Under the pieces are notes generated by a model. It was given only the letters and a program-made list of their open reading frames with translations, ran no database searches and was not told the DNA's origin. This document shows, piece by piece, positions 16,130-25,097 of a DNA stretch of 64,000 bases. The DNA is from an uncultured bacterium (GTDB lineage: Bacteria; Verrucomicrobiota; Lentisphaeria; Victivallales; UBA1829), in assembly GCA_900548385.1 (NCBI GenBank), contig URKJ01000001.1, positions 1 through 64,000 of the forward strand, read 5' to 3'. Position 1 is the stretch's first letter. Every line of letters begins with the position of its first letter. Both the position numbers and the translations under genes were made by a program.

Positions 16130-18619
16130 ATGAAATATACGGTATTGTTTCTGCTCTTTTTCGGCTTCGTTCTGCCGGCAGGGGAACTTGATCTTGCGTT
16201 TGGAGAGAACGGAGCGGACTGGCAGTTGGTCAGGACCCGATTCAATGCGGCGGAGCGACGGGTGGAATTCCGCAGGGGGAGCGGTTCCTATTATCATGTT
16301 GCCAGAACGGTTCCCGCAAAACTGGAGCAGGGCGGAACGGTGACTGTTTCTGCGGAAATCGAACTGGATGATCCGTCCGGCAGGGACGCGAAGCATACTC
16401 AGCTCCGGTTGATTTTTCTGGATGCGGAGCGGAAAAACGTTTTTGCGGATGGCGAGGATGGCAGAGCGGTGACGCTCCGGCATACCGGAGGAAAGCGGGA
16501 AACGTTTTCCTGTTCCTATCGGATTCCGGAGAATGCGCGTTTTCTCAACGTGAGAGTGAAAAGTCAGGTTCCTGTGATGATGAATGTTTATGGGATCCGG
16601 GCTTCTGTCACGGAGCCTTCCGCCGCGGAAGGAGTTCCGTTTACGATCCGTTCCATCGCGCCGGAATCTGTGGCGAATTACAGTTTTCTCAATCACAAGC
16701 CTGCCGGAAAATTCGGCTGGGCGGCGGTCCGGAACGGGGATTTTGTTTTTCCGAACGGGGAAAAGGTCCGCTGGTTCGGTATCAATCTGGTGGCGTCGCG
16801 GGTTTTTGACTGGAAGACGGAAGAAGAGGCGGATGCGTTTGCCGCAAAGCTCGCCGCGCTGGGAATCAATATGGTGCGGCTTCATCATCTTGCGCCGGGT
16901 TGGCAGAACAGTGAACCGCTGTTTGTGGATGGGAAGAAGAGCACGCTGGAGTTCAGCGACAAAGCATTGAAAAAACTGGATTATCTGCTGGAAGCCCTGA
17001 AAAAGCAGGGGATTTATGTAACCAATGAGATTGTGGATGCTTCGCTGCGCCCGGCGGAAGGAGAAATCCCGTATACTTCCAAAGGAAAAAGCATTCATCA
17101 GATCAAGCTGCTGATGATGATTGATCCGGATGTCAAGGCTTATGTGAAACGATGGATCCGGGGGTTCTATTGCCGCCCGAACCGTTATACCGGGATTCCG
17201 CTGATCCGGGATCCTCAGCTGGCTTGCCTGGGGATCGTCAACGAGATCAGTATCGGCTATCACAACGGGGCTCTGGTCCGCAACCTTCCGGAGCGGGCCA
17301 AAGAGATTCTGAACCGGAAGTTCCGGGAGGACCGGGCGTGCCGGAAACTGCCGGAACGGCAGTTCGATTTTGAGCTTCGGGAGCCGGAATCCGCGCGCTA
17401 TTTTCACGACCTGCTGCGGACGGCGTTTGCGGAATGGAAACAGTTCGTCCGGGAGCTCGGTTACAAAGGCCTGATTTCCGGCTCGAATTTCGGGGAAAAT
17501 TTCTATCATCACTCCGCTTCCGCCGGTCCGGAAATGGATTTCATGGACGCTCATCTGTACTGGGGGTTTGCAGGATATATGGACGGCGTCGATGCGAAAA
17601 CGCGCATTCTGCCCGGAAACCGCTGGAATGACCTCGTGAAGCCGCCGTACAACGAAAAGTCCTATACAAAAGAATTGTTCGCGCGGTTTTCCATGTCGTC
17701 CACTCCGGATATGCCGCTGGTTTCCAGTGAGCACCGCACCAGTATTTCCGATTTCCGGCGCTCTGCATTCCGGACGGCGGGACTGCCGTTCTTTTCAACG
17801 GTTCATGCGTTTCAGGAGTGGGACGGGTTCTACATTTTCGCTTCCCAGGGCGGCAATGGAAACCGGATCGGGCACCGGCTGGATGTTAAATATGATACCG
17901 CTTATCTGGCGACGTTTCCGCTCAGTGCGTACCTGCTGCGCGGTGGAGTGATCCGCCCGGCGGAGAAGACCGTCGTTTACCGTCTTTCGGAGGAGGACGT
18001 GTTCCGCAGACCCCGTGCGCTCAGCTTTCTGCACGATGGTCTGTTTTCTGTCCCGGAACAGCATAAACTGCGTCTTCTGTATCCGGGGATGAAAGACATT
18101 CCCGGCGCTGTTCCGTTTGCCGGGTCGGCAAGGCTTCCGCGTTATACAAAAGAGATAATCGGCGGCGATACGGGCGAATTTGTCCGCAACTGGAAAAAAG
18201 GATACTTTGTCATCCGGACCGCGAAAGTCCAAGGCGCGGAAGGATTCTTTGAGCCGGGGGAACTGTTTGAGCTGCCCGATGCCGTGCTGCGGATGAATTC
18301 GTCGTTCGGAGTCTGTTTCCTTTCCGCGGGCGGCAGTGATTCCATCCGGACGGCGCCGCGTTTGCTCTTTACCGCTGTCAACAGCAGCATCAATTCCGGC
18401 AATATCGGAGAGAAGAAAAAAGGCTGGAGCCTGCCGGGAACCGCTCCCGTGCGTATTCTCCCGGTCAGGGGGATATTGAATCTGAAAAACGGATGTTGGA
18501 GTGTCTGGACACTGGATGAGCACGGAAAGCGTTCACGCCGGGTTGCGCAGGGAATTTCCGGATTTGAATTTGATACGGTACGCGACCGGACGGTATGGTA
18601 TGAGCTGTGCCGTGAGTGA
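16130..18619 (+). CDS. Secreted clan GH-A glycoside hydrolase (cassette 1)
   Basis: An 829-residue protein with a signal peptide (residues 1-17, LFLLFFGFVLPAG). An N-terminal beta-sandwich of about 170 residues looks carbohydrate-binding. A TIM barrel follows, with G-I-N-L-V-A-S-R at its start, the acid/base pair N-E in G-I-V-N-E-I near 372 and a candidate nucleophile Glu in S-S-E-H-R-T near 534. The last 200 residues are beta-rich. The arrangement matches retaining clan GH-A enzymes (GH5 neighbourhood); no exact family is assigned. It resembles the 1061-residue protein of cassette 3. ATG 16130 follows GAGGG and lies 11 bases after the pseudopilin stop. Confidence 0.8.
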   Translation: MKYTVLFLLFFGFVLPAGELDLAFGENGADWQLVRTRFNAAERRVEFRRGSGSYYHVARTVPAKLEQGGTVTVSAEIELDDPSGRDAKHTQLRLIFLDAERKNVFADGEDGRAVTLRHTGGKRETFSCSYRIPENARFLNVRVKSQVPVMMNVYGIRASVTEPSAAEGVPFTIRSIAPESVANYSFLNHKPAGKFGWAAVRNGDFVFPNGEKVRWFGINLVASRVFDWKTEEEADAFAAKLAALGINMVRLHHLAPGWQNSEPLFVDGKKSTLEFSDKALKKLDYLLEALKKQGIYVTNEIVDASLRPAEGEIPYTSKGKSIHQIKLLMMIDPDVKAYVKRWIRGFYCRPNRYTGIPLIRDPQLACLGIVNEISIGYHNGALVRNLPERAKEILNRKFREDRACRKLPERQFDFELREPESARYFHDLLRTAFAEWKQFVRELGYKGLISGSNFGENFYHHSASAGPEMDFMDAHLYWGFAGYMDGVDAKTRILPGNRWNDLVKPPYNEKSYTKELFARFSMSSTPDMPLVSSEHRTSISDFRRSAFRTAGLPFFSTVHAFQEWDGFYIFASQGGNGNRIGHRLDVKYDTAYLATFPLSAYLLRGGVIRPAEKTVVYRLSEEDVFRRPRALSFLHDGLFSVPEQHKLRLLYPGMKDIPGAVPFAGSARLPRYTKEIIGGDTGEFVRNWKKGYFVIRTAKVQGAEGFFEPGELFELPDAVLRMNSSFGVCFLSAGGSDSIRTAPRLLFTAVNSSINSGNIGEKKKGWSLPGTAPVRILPVRGILNLKNGCWSVWTLDEHGKRSRRVAQGISGFEFDTVRDRTVWYELCRE

Positions 18620-18636
18620 ACGGCGCTGACGGACTC

Positions 18637-18689
18637 CGTTATTTGCTGTTCCTCTTATTGACGGCGCGGCACTCAAACCGTGCAGGTCC
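18637..18689. repeat. Diverged copy of the LOG gene 3' end
   Basis: These 53 bases match 30408-30460 with seven or eight mismatches. On the minus strand they keep the reading A-V-N-K-R-N-S-K-stop, against A-V-N-K-W-N-C-K-stop in the LOG-family gene. No gene is seen around it. This is a small dispersed repeat or a decayed duplication. Confidence 0.75.
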
Positions 18690-18762
18690 TTTCATGCTGG
18701 TTGCTGTGACAGAATTGCAGCCGGCATCAATAAAATAAAAGCGTTTTTTTTCCTTTTGTCTA

Positions 18763-18790
18763 TTGACTTTTTCAAGAAATAGCTTATAAT
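18763..18790 (+). promoter_or_regulatory. Promoter of cassette 2
   Basis: TTGACT (18763-18768), 16 bases, TATAAT (18785-18790), 56 bases before the GntR-type start. The rest of the 227-base gap after cassette 1 holds the short LOG repeat. Confidence 0.7.
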
Positions 18791-18846
18791 TAAAGAAGAG
18801 ATATATGGATAACTTTTGAAAATAAATCTAGATAAAGGTCGAGGCT

Positions 18847-20238
18847 ATGACGAATCTTGAGCGGGTGAGGAGATACATCATCCGGGAAAAAGAGCAGGGA
18901 AAGCTCAAATCCGGAGACAAGCTGCCCTCGTACAACGAGTTTACCGAAATGTTTCAGGTCAGTTATCAGACGGTCTCCTCCATTTTCGGCAAACTCTCCA
19001 AAGAGGGGCTTGTCGAGACCCGCAAAGGGAGCGGCACCTATCTTGCCGGCGGAAGTTCTCTCAAAGTTCTGATTAATATTCACCCGACGACGATTTCCGT
19101 TTCCTGCATGAGAAAGCTCCTGAACAAGCATCTGGCAAACGCAAATCTGCATCTGGAATTTGAGATCCGTCCGGTTCAGAATCTGGCGGACCCCGTCATG
19201 CGGAGCCGTGCGGCGGAGGAATTCAAAGCGGCGCTTTCCGTCCATCCTGTCTGTGTGGAGGACGATCAGCTGCCTCCGACACCGCTCTCCCAGTTCGCCG
19301 ATTACAGGAAGATCCTGAACGGATTGAATGCCATCGAGGGGGTCAATTATGACTGCGCGCTTCCGTTTACGCAGAATTCCTATCTGATCGGAGTCAATGT
19401 CCAACTTCTGGAAAAACTCGGGTGGAAGAAACAGGATCTGACGCCGGGTTTCAAGTGGTGGGACCGATTTGTGCAGGACTGCCGGAGATCCGGCATTCTT
19501 CCCGCGAGTGCGGATTACGTCCGGACGGGGACTCTGCTGTTTCAGGAATTCCAGAACCTCCTGCCGGTTCTTCTGCCTTACAGCGATGCGAAATACAAAG
19601 GGGGCACTCCGCTCTTCCGTACTCCGGAAGGACAGCGCTATCTGCAAATCGTCCGGGATACGGAAACGATCACGGAAACTCTTGACGATCCCCGCAGTTT
19701 TTACCGGAACGGCGCCGTTTTCTGCTGGCGGTGCGGAAGTTGGCTTACGGTTCAAAACCATGCGCCGGGACGGCCCGACAAAGCGGTCGACGGACTGGCG
19801 TTCCTGCCTTACCGGGATGTCGATGGAAACAGAATCACGGTTTTCGATCAGGACTGCCTGAAAGCGTATCTGCGGCATGATATTCTGCCCGATGAACGTC
19901 TGCGCGTCTGGGAGCTGATGAAAATCATGGTCTCGCGGGAATTCCAGATGGATTACTGTTCCGCTTCCGGCACGATTTCCGCCGCGAGGGACATTCTGCC
20001 GACGGAATATTACTGGAACCGCCGTAATGAACACGCGGATTTCTTTCCGGAAAAAAACGGGGAGGTGCTGTATCCGCGTCTTTTCTTCTCCATGAAGCAG
20101 GTCGCCATGTTTTCTCTTCTGCTGGAGAACTGGAAGTTTTATCATGCGTCCGGAGAGGAGACCCTGGAACGCATGGAGCTGAAAAAGAGATTCTACCGCA
20201 GCCGCATTCCATTAGACACATTGAAGGAGGATTTATGA
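18847..20238 (+). CDS. GntR-type regulator fused to a solute-binding-protein domain (cassette 2)
   Basis: Residues 1-70 are a GntR winged helix (G-D-K-L-P-S-Y-N-E, V-S-Y-Q-T-V, G-L-V-E-T-R-K-G-S-G-T-Y). The remaining 390 residues do not look like FCD, UTRA or LacI-type sensors. They read like a type II ABC solute-binding protein (SBP_bac_1): P-F-T-Q-N-S-Y-L-I-G-V-N-V-Q-L-L-E-K-L-G-W is the typical hinge, and D-G-L-A-F-L-P-Y also fits. There is no signal peptide, so a transport-protein fold is used as a cytoplasmic sugar sensor. Its stop overlaps the next ATG (ATGA), which couples it to the pseudopilin gene. Confidence 0.82.
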   Translation: MTNLERVRRYIIREKEQGKLKSGDKLPSYNEFTEMFQVSYQTVSSIFGKLSKEGLVETRKGSGTYLAGGSSLKVLINIHPTTISVSCMRKLLNKHLANANLHLEFEIRPVQNLADPVMRSRAAEEFKAALSVHPVCVEDDQLPPTPLSQFADYRKILNGLNAIEGVNYDCALPFTQNSYLIGVNVQLLEKLGWKKQDLTPGFKWWDRFVQDCRRSGILPASADYVRTGTLLFQEFQNLLPVLLPYSDAKYKGGTPLFRTPEGQRYLQIVRDTETITETLDDPRSFYRNGAVFCWRCGSWLTVQNHAPGRPDKAVDGLAFLPYRDVDGNRITVFDQDCLKAYLRHDILPDERLRVWELMKIMVSREFQMDYCSASGTISAARDILPTEYYWNRRNEHADFFPEKNGEVLYPRLFFSMKQVAMFSLLLENWKFYHASGEETLERMELKKRFYRSRIPLDTLKEDL

Positions 20239-21065
20239 ATAAAAACAACAACGGGCAGAAAACAAAAACGTCGGGAAAGGATGGAACAATGAGAAAAAGA
20301 TTCACTATTCTGGAACTTCTTATCGTTGTTTCTGTAATTGCGATTCTTGCCGGAATGATGCTTCCGGCGCTGAACAAGGCAAAACAGACAGCCGGAAAGC
20401 TCTCCTGTGTGAACAATCTGAAGTCCATCGGGGCCGCTCAGGCGATGTATTCGGGGGATTATGCGGACTGGATTGTTCCCATGCGCGCAAGTTCGCATCC
20501 TTACGGCGTATGGTATTGCCGACTGACGGGCGTGAAGGAGATCAGCGGCAACCCGGATATGCCGGGAGTTCCGCCTTATGGTGTCCGGTATTTCATGTAT
20601 TCCGACAAGCGGGCGAAGCTGTCGACTTTCCGCTGTCCGGGGGCGAAGTACGGCATAGAGCAATATAAATATACGCATTTCACGCTGAACGCCATCCTTG
20701 CCGGGAGTTTCGGGAGCTCCTATCTTCTGGCGCATAAAAGCGGGAATGTGAAGTCGCCGTCTGTGACGATCTTTGCCGGAGATGCCGCCAACGCAGGCGG
20801 AACTTCGGGGGAAAACATCTACCGTTTTGCATACCGGCACGACGGTTACGATCTGCGCGACGACGGGGATCCGGCATCTTCCGCTCAATACAGTACGGCG
20901 TCGCCGGGACCCTCGAAAACGAATCTGCTGTATTTCGACGGTCATGTGCAGACCGTGGCTTTTTCGACGCTCCTCGCCATGCCGCGGCCGGATGGCGCGT
21001 CTGCCGCTTCCAACGCCGCTCTGCGGACCGGATTCGATGCGGAGTCCGGGACTCTTTTACAATAA
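20235..21065 (+). CDS. Pseudopilin-like protein with prepilin N-terminus (cassette 2)
   Basis: A 276-residue protein with a long basic leader, then F-T-I-L-E-L-L at residues 23-29, a hydrophobic helix and a C-terminal N-L-L-Y-F-D-G-H-V. Arg precedes the Phe in place of Gly. The ATG at 20235 has AAGGAGG at ideal spacing and overlaps the GntR stop; an ATG at 20289 with its own weaker site would shorten the leader. Placement between regulator and large secreted protein repeats that of cassette 1. Confidence 0.85.
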   Translation: MNKNNNGQKTKTSGKDGTMRKRFTILELLIVVSVIAILAGMMLPALNKAKQTAGKLSCVNNLKSIGAAQAMYSGDYADWIVPMRASSHPYGVWYCRLTGVKEISGNPDMPGVPPYGVRYFMYSDKRAKLSTFRCPGAKYGIEQYKYTHFTLNAILAGSFGSSYLLAHKSGNVKSPSVTIFAGDAANAGGTSGENIYRFAYRHDGYDLRDDGDPASSAQYSTASPGPSKTNLLYFDGHVQTVAFSTLLAMPRPDGASAASNAALRTGFDAESGTLLQ

Positions 21066-21086
21066 ACAACCGTCAGGGAGGTTCTT

Positions 21087-24000
21087 ATGCTTCGTTTCTT
21101 CGTTTACTTTTTCTTTTCCGCGGTTCTGCTGGCAGATCTTCCGGAATACAAGCCGCCGTTTCAGCCGGAAGCGTTGAAGCGTCTGCCGCCGGAATTGAAA
21201 ACCGGTTCTTTTCTGCAGAACGGCAGAACGTATGATCAGCCGTATTTTGCCGTTGGAAACAAACGGATCGGACTGCGCCGTCTTTACGGTCAGGACCGTG
21301 CGGACCGTGATTTCATCATCGGGATTCAGGCGGACGGAGAGGAGATTTTCCATATCCGTTTTTGGGGAAGCCTCCCCGGCGGGAATTCCGGCTGGCCGTT
21401 CCGCGACACTGCGGAAAAGGCGGAACTCGGTACCGACAGGGAGAAACAGGTGATCTTTTACCGCAAACCTTATTTGCTTTCCAACGGGGAGACGGCTTGC
21501 TTTTCCTTCACGCTCCGTCCTGTCGGCGCGGGCAGGATTGAGGTCTTCTGGGATCCCGGAGTATCCCGTGAGAGAATCGCCGGAGAAAAAGGCTTTTTCC
21601 TTTCCCCGTGGCTCGAATTCCCTGTTTCAACCGGATATCGGAACCGGAAGATCACCATCGACGGCAGGGATTTCGTTCCGGCGGAGACAAGCCGTTTTTC
21701 CGGGACGGGCGCGAAAAAGAGCGTCAGGAGTTTTCAGGGGAGAGCCGGAACGGTCGAGTTCGACCGTTTTTCCCCTGAAAAGAGAATCACTCTTCATCTT
21801 CCGGAGCCCGTGCCGGGAAGTTTCATTGAATCCTTTTATGAGGATCAAAGCGGAAGACGGCGTCATCAGGCGGTTTTCCAGTTCCGCTGCGATCCGGGGA
21901 TGGCGAAGCGGAGCATTCTGATTGATTTCGGTTCCGTTTCCGTGAAAAAAGCGGCGCCCCCGCCGGTTGCGGGAATTGATTTTTGGAAAAACGATGCCAT
22001 GCACGTTCCCCGGAGTCCGACCGGAAATCTGATGCCGAACGCACGGTTCGATCAGGATTTGCGTTACTTCCGCTGGATTCACGGCGGGGCGAAGTACACG
22101 CCCTCCGCACTGCCGCGTTATTCCATTGACCCGGAAAACGGGCGGGGCGGCGGGAAGTGCCTTCTGGTGCGTCCGGTTCAGCAGAATTCCGCGGCGGTCG
22201 TCTCGTTTCCGATCCCGATGAAGAAAGGCGCGTTTTACACGATGAGCTGTTATGCGAGGGCGGAAAAGGGCGGGGAACTGGTGTTTGCCCCGTTTTCCCA
22301 TTCCGGGAACCAGTTCCCCCATTCCTATTCCTCCCGGAATTTCCGGATGACGATGCACCGGCTTACGGGGGAGTGGAAACGGTACGCGATGACCTTTCAG
22401 TACGATCATGGCGGAGTCGGGCTTATGCTCCGCTGTATTGCCGACGGCAATGTCCGGATTGACGATATTCAGCTTGAGGAAGGGAAAGCGGCGACGCCTT
22501 TTATTCATTCTCCGCTTGACGGTATGCTGCGGACTTCCGCGCCCGACAGCCTGATGGATGCCGGAAGTCCGGTCAATGCGGAATTCGAGGTGTTCGGCGG
22601 CAGGGGAAAAGTGGAATTGTCCCTGACGGATTATTACAGGAAAGAACTTTGGAGAAAGGAATTTCTTGTGAAGGGGGGTGACCGGCTTAAACTGCCGTTC
22701 GACGAACTGAAAATCGGCAGAGGTAATTTTGTGCTCAAAGCGAAGTTCTCGCCCGAAAGCGGAATGGCGCCTTACTATGACTATTACCGTTTTTCCCGGA
22801 TGAAATTCCTGAAAAACAGACATGCGACGAAAAATCTGTTCGGTACGGAGATGCGCTCCCTCGGAAGAATCTCCCGCGCGGACGACCTCGGACGGCTTTT
22901 CATGGTGAGCGGGGTCGGGGCGACCGTGTACGGAAGAATCAACGGCCCGGACAACAGCATTCTGGATCAATACGGGATTGAGAATCTGGTTTCCATGGTG
23001 CACAGCCACGAAGGTGCGGATCCCCGTTTCAAGGAATACCGGAACTACCTGAAAAACGATTTCCGGAAGCTGGAAAGCGCCACGCCGGAAGCGCTCCGGA
23101 AAATAGAGGAGATGGGGTATGTCTGCGCGAAGGATGCTCCCGAAGCGTCCCGCTGGGCGTTGACCGGGGAGATCGACAAAGCCTCCGCCATGCTCCGCCG
23201 CGACCGCTATGAGGAATATGGAAAGCTGCTGGCGGCGTTTCACCGCGGGGTCAAACGGGCGAATCCCGAAGCGAAACTGTTTCCCGATGCGGGAACCCAG
23301 GCGTACAAAAAAATCTGGGGACGCCGGGAGACGGAGGAGAAGATTCGTACAACTCTCGGAAAGGTGCGCTGGGATGCTTTCGCGACGCATCCGTATGGAT
23401 CGCTCGATGGTACCGCCGCGGGGCCCGACGATTTCGACGGGGATGTCTGTGCCCATTTCATCGGAATGCTGAAAAAATACGGTTATGAGAAAGAGCCGAT
23501 CTATTTCATCGAAGCGTTCAACCTGATCGCTGCTTATGTCCCCGAATGGGGCGCGACATGGTGGGGCGACAACTGGCACGGCGGAAAGCCGGGGTATGAC
23601 TGGGGACTGCGGGAGTACAATCAGGCGGCGTGGATCGCCAGAGGATACCTGATTGCCCTCAAATATTGGCCGAAAGTTCAGCATTGGAATTTCTGGCGGC
23701 ATTCTCCGTTTTTCGATTTGCACCTGATGCCCTATGCCATGCTGAACGCGGTCAACACGCTGGGAAATTTGTTCGGGAATCCGGTGTTTCTGGCGGATAT
23801 CCGTCCGGCGGCGGGTATCCGTGCGTATGTGTTCCGCAATGAGAAAGGGGAGGGGATCGCCGGCGTCTGGTACATCAGCAATAAAGTGGAGGAGGGGCTT
23901 GCCGCCGGACCGTCTCTTCTACTGAACTTCGGGACGGAATCGCCGGAATTCATCGACCTGATGGGAAATCCGTGTCCGTATGGGAAGAAAAACGGGATTG

Positions 24001-25049
24001 TGAATCTTCCTCTGAATGCTGCCCCGGTTTTCATCCGGCTGAACGATCCCCGGAAGCTGGCGGAGGTTTTGAAAGCCGGCGAAGCGGTCGGCGGAGAGGT
24101 CAATGCCGATGTGAAAGTGATTCCCGGAGCGGACGGAGAATTACGGGTCGAGCTGATGAATCTTTCCGGGAAAACACAGACGGGGAGTCTGAAAACCGGC
24201 AGTGGAGAGTTTCCGTTTACGCTTGCTCCGAATAAGACATCCGGAGTGCTTTTGAAGAAAAAGGATCCGCCTGAATTCGGAAAAATGTACCGCTTTTCTG
24301 AAAAACTGGCGGTTTCCCTGAAAAACGGATCGCGTCTGGAAAAACGGTGGGATATGAATTATTTTTATGTCCCTTATGTTTCCGGTGCACCGGACTGGGC
24401 GGAGATTGCGGCGATTCCTCTGGACAATCAATTCGCGGCGGAAGGCGTTTCGTTCAAGGGAAAAGCGGATTTGAACGCCGTGTTCCGGGCGGCGTGGAAC
24501 GAGAAGGGAATCTATCTCAGGGTGGAGGCCGCAGATGATGTTTTTGTCCCGGACCCGGAACGGTTTGAAAAGGCCGGGTTTGAAAAGGATCTCTACTGGT
24601 TCGACGGCTGTCTGGAAGTCTATTTTGACTGCGGGGCGAATGCTCTTGGCAGCCGGATTGAGGGCTATGACGATGACGATTACCGTTATGATTTCGCTCC
24701 CGGCAATCCGCGGGGAAAAAGCGGTCCGGGTCTGGTTCATCGCCGTGTTGCCGCGCACATGCAGCTTGCCGGAGGGCTCGACATGCCGACGCCGGAGGAT
24801 GCCGCAAAAAATGTGAAATGCCGGTTTGCCCGTACAGGGAACGGATATGTTTATGAGATCGTTTTTCCGCAGGCTTACATAGAACCGCTCCAGCTGAAGA
24901 GGGGATCCCGGACCGGATTCGCCCTGTTTCTGCACGACAAGGATTCCCTTGCTGACAGAACCGGCGGAAAAGGGGTTTCCACCGGAACCCGGACCGGGAA
25001 AACGGTCGACCGGAAGCCTCATCTCTGGCCGGTGATGATTCTGAAGTAA
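21087..25049 (+). CDS. Large secreted multi-domain glycosidase-like protein (cassette 2)
   Basis: A 1320-residue protein with a signal peptide (FFVYFFFSAVLLA). Residues about 315-480 form a CBM4/9-like sandwich that ends in the typical I-D-D-I-Q-L-E-E-G. Residues about 570-890 look like a TIM barrel with F-A-T-H-P-Y-G and a candidate catalytic Glu in Y-F-I-E-A-F; T-G-E-I-D earlier may be the acid/base. Residues about 1090-1318 are a CBM9/DOMON-like domain (W-F-D-G-C-L-E-V-Y-F-D). The layout suggests an enzyme for a complex plant or host glycan, but I cannot name the family. GGGAGG precedes ATG 21087, 21 bases after the pseudopilin. Confidence 0.72.
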   Translation: MLRFFVYFFFSAVLLADLPEYKPPFQPEALKRLPPELKTGSFLQNGRTYDQPYFAVGNKRIGLRRLYGQDRADRDFIIGIQADGEEIFHIRFWGSLPGGNSGWPFRDTAEKAELGTDREKQVIFYRKPYLLSNGETACFSFTLRPVGAGRIEVFWDPGVSRERIAGEKGFFLSPWLEFPVSTGYRNRKITIDGRDFVPAETSRFSGTGAKKSVRSFQGRAGTVEFDRFSPEKRITLHLPEPVPGSFIESFYEDQSGRRRHQAVFQFRCDPGMAKRSILIDFGSVSVKKAAPPPVAGIDFWKNDAMHVPRSPTGNLMPNARFDQDLRYFRWIHGGAKYTPSALPRYSIDPENGRGGGKCLLVRPVQQNSAAVVSFPIPMKKGAFYTMSCYARAEKGGELVFAPFSHSGNQFPHSYSSRNFRMTMHRLTGEWKRYAMTFQYDHGGVGLMLRCIADGNVRIDDIQLEEGKAATPFIHSPLDGMLRTSAPDSLMDAGSPVNAEFEVFGGRGKVELSLTDYYRKELWRKEFLVKGGDRLKLPFDELKIGRGNFVLKAKFSPESGMAPYYDYYRFSRMKFLKNRHATKNLFGTEMRSLGRISRADDLGRLFMVSGVGATVYGRINGPDNSILDQYGIENLVSMVHSHEGADPRFKEYRNYLKNDFRKLESATPEALRKIEEMGYVCAKDAPEASRWALTGEIDKASAMLRRDRYEEYGKLLAAFHRGVKRANPEAKLFPDAGTQAYKKIWGRRETEEKIRTTLGKVRWDAFATHPYGSLDGTAAGPDDFDGDVCAHFIGMLKKYGYEKEPIYFIEAFNLIAAYVPEWGATWWGDNWHGGKPGYDWGLREYNQAAWIARGYLIALKYWPKVQHWNFWRHSPFFDLHLMPYAMLNAVNTLGNLFGNPVFLADIRPAAGIRAYVFRNEKGEGIAGVWYISNKVEEGLAAGPSLLLNFGTESPEFIDLMGNPCPYGKKNGIVNLPLNAAPVFIRLNDPRKLAEVLKAGEAVGGEVNADVKVIPGADGELRVELMNLSGKTQTGSLKTGSGEFPFTLAPNKTSGVLLKKKDPPEFGKMYRFSEKLAVSLKNGSRLEKRWDMNYFYVPYVSGAPDWAEIAAIPLDNQFAAEGVSFKGKADLNAVFRAAWNEKGIYLRVEAADDVFVPDPERFEKAGFEKDLYWFDGCLEVYFDCGANALGSRIEGYDDDDYRYDFAPGNPRGKSGPGLVHRRVAAHMQLAGGLDMPTPEDAAKNVKCRFARTGNGYVYEIVFPQAYIEPLQLKRGSRTGFALFLHDKDSLADRTGGKGVSTGTRTGKTVDRKPHLWPVMILK

Positions 25050-25097
25050 GCCGCCGTTTTTTATCCCGTTCCGTCTCTGCCGACGGGCGGAACGGAC

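Noticed and set aside
25066..25095. Hairpin CCGTTCCG/CGGAACGG between two converging genes as a terminator
   Set aside because: No T-run follows on either strand, so I could not support termination.
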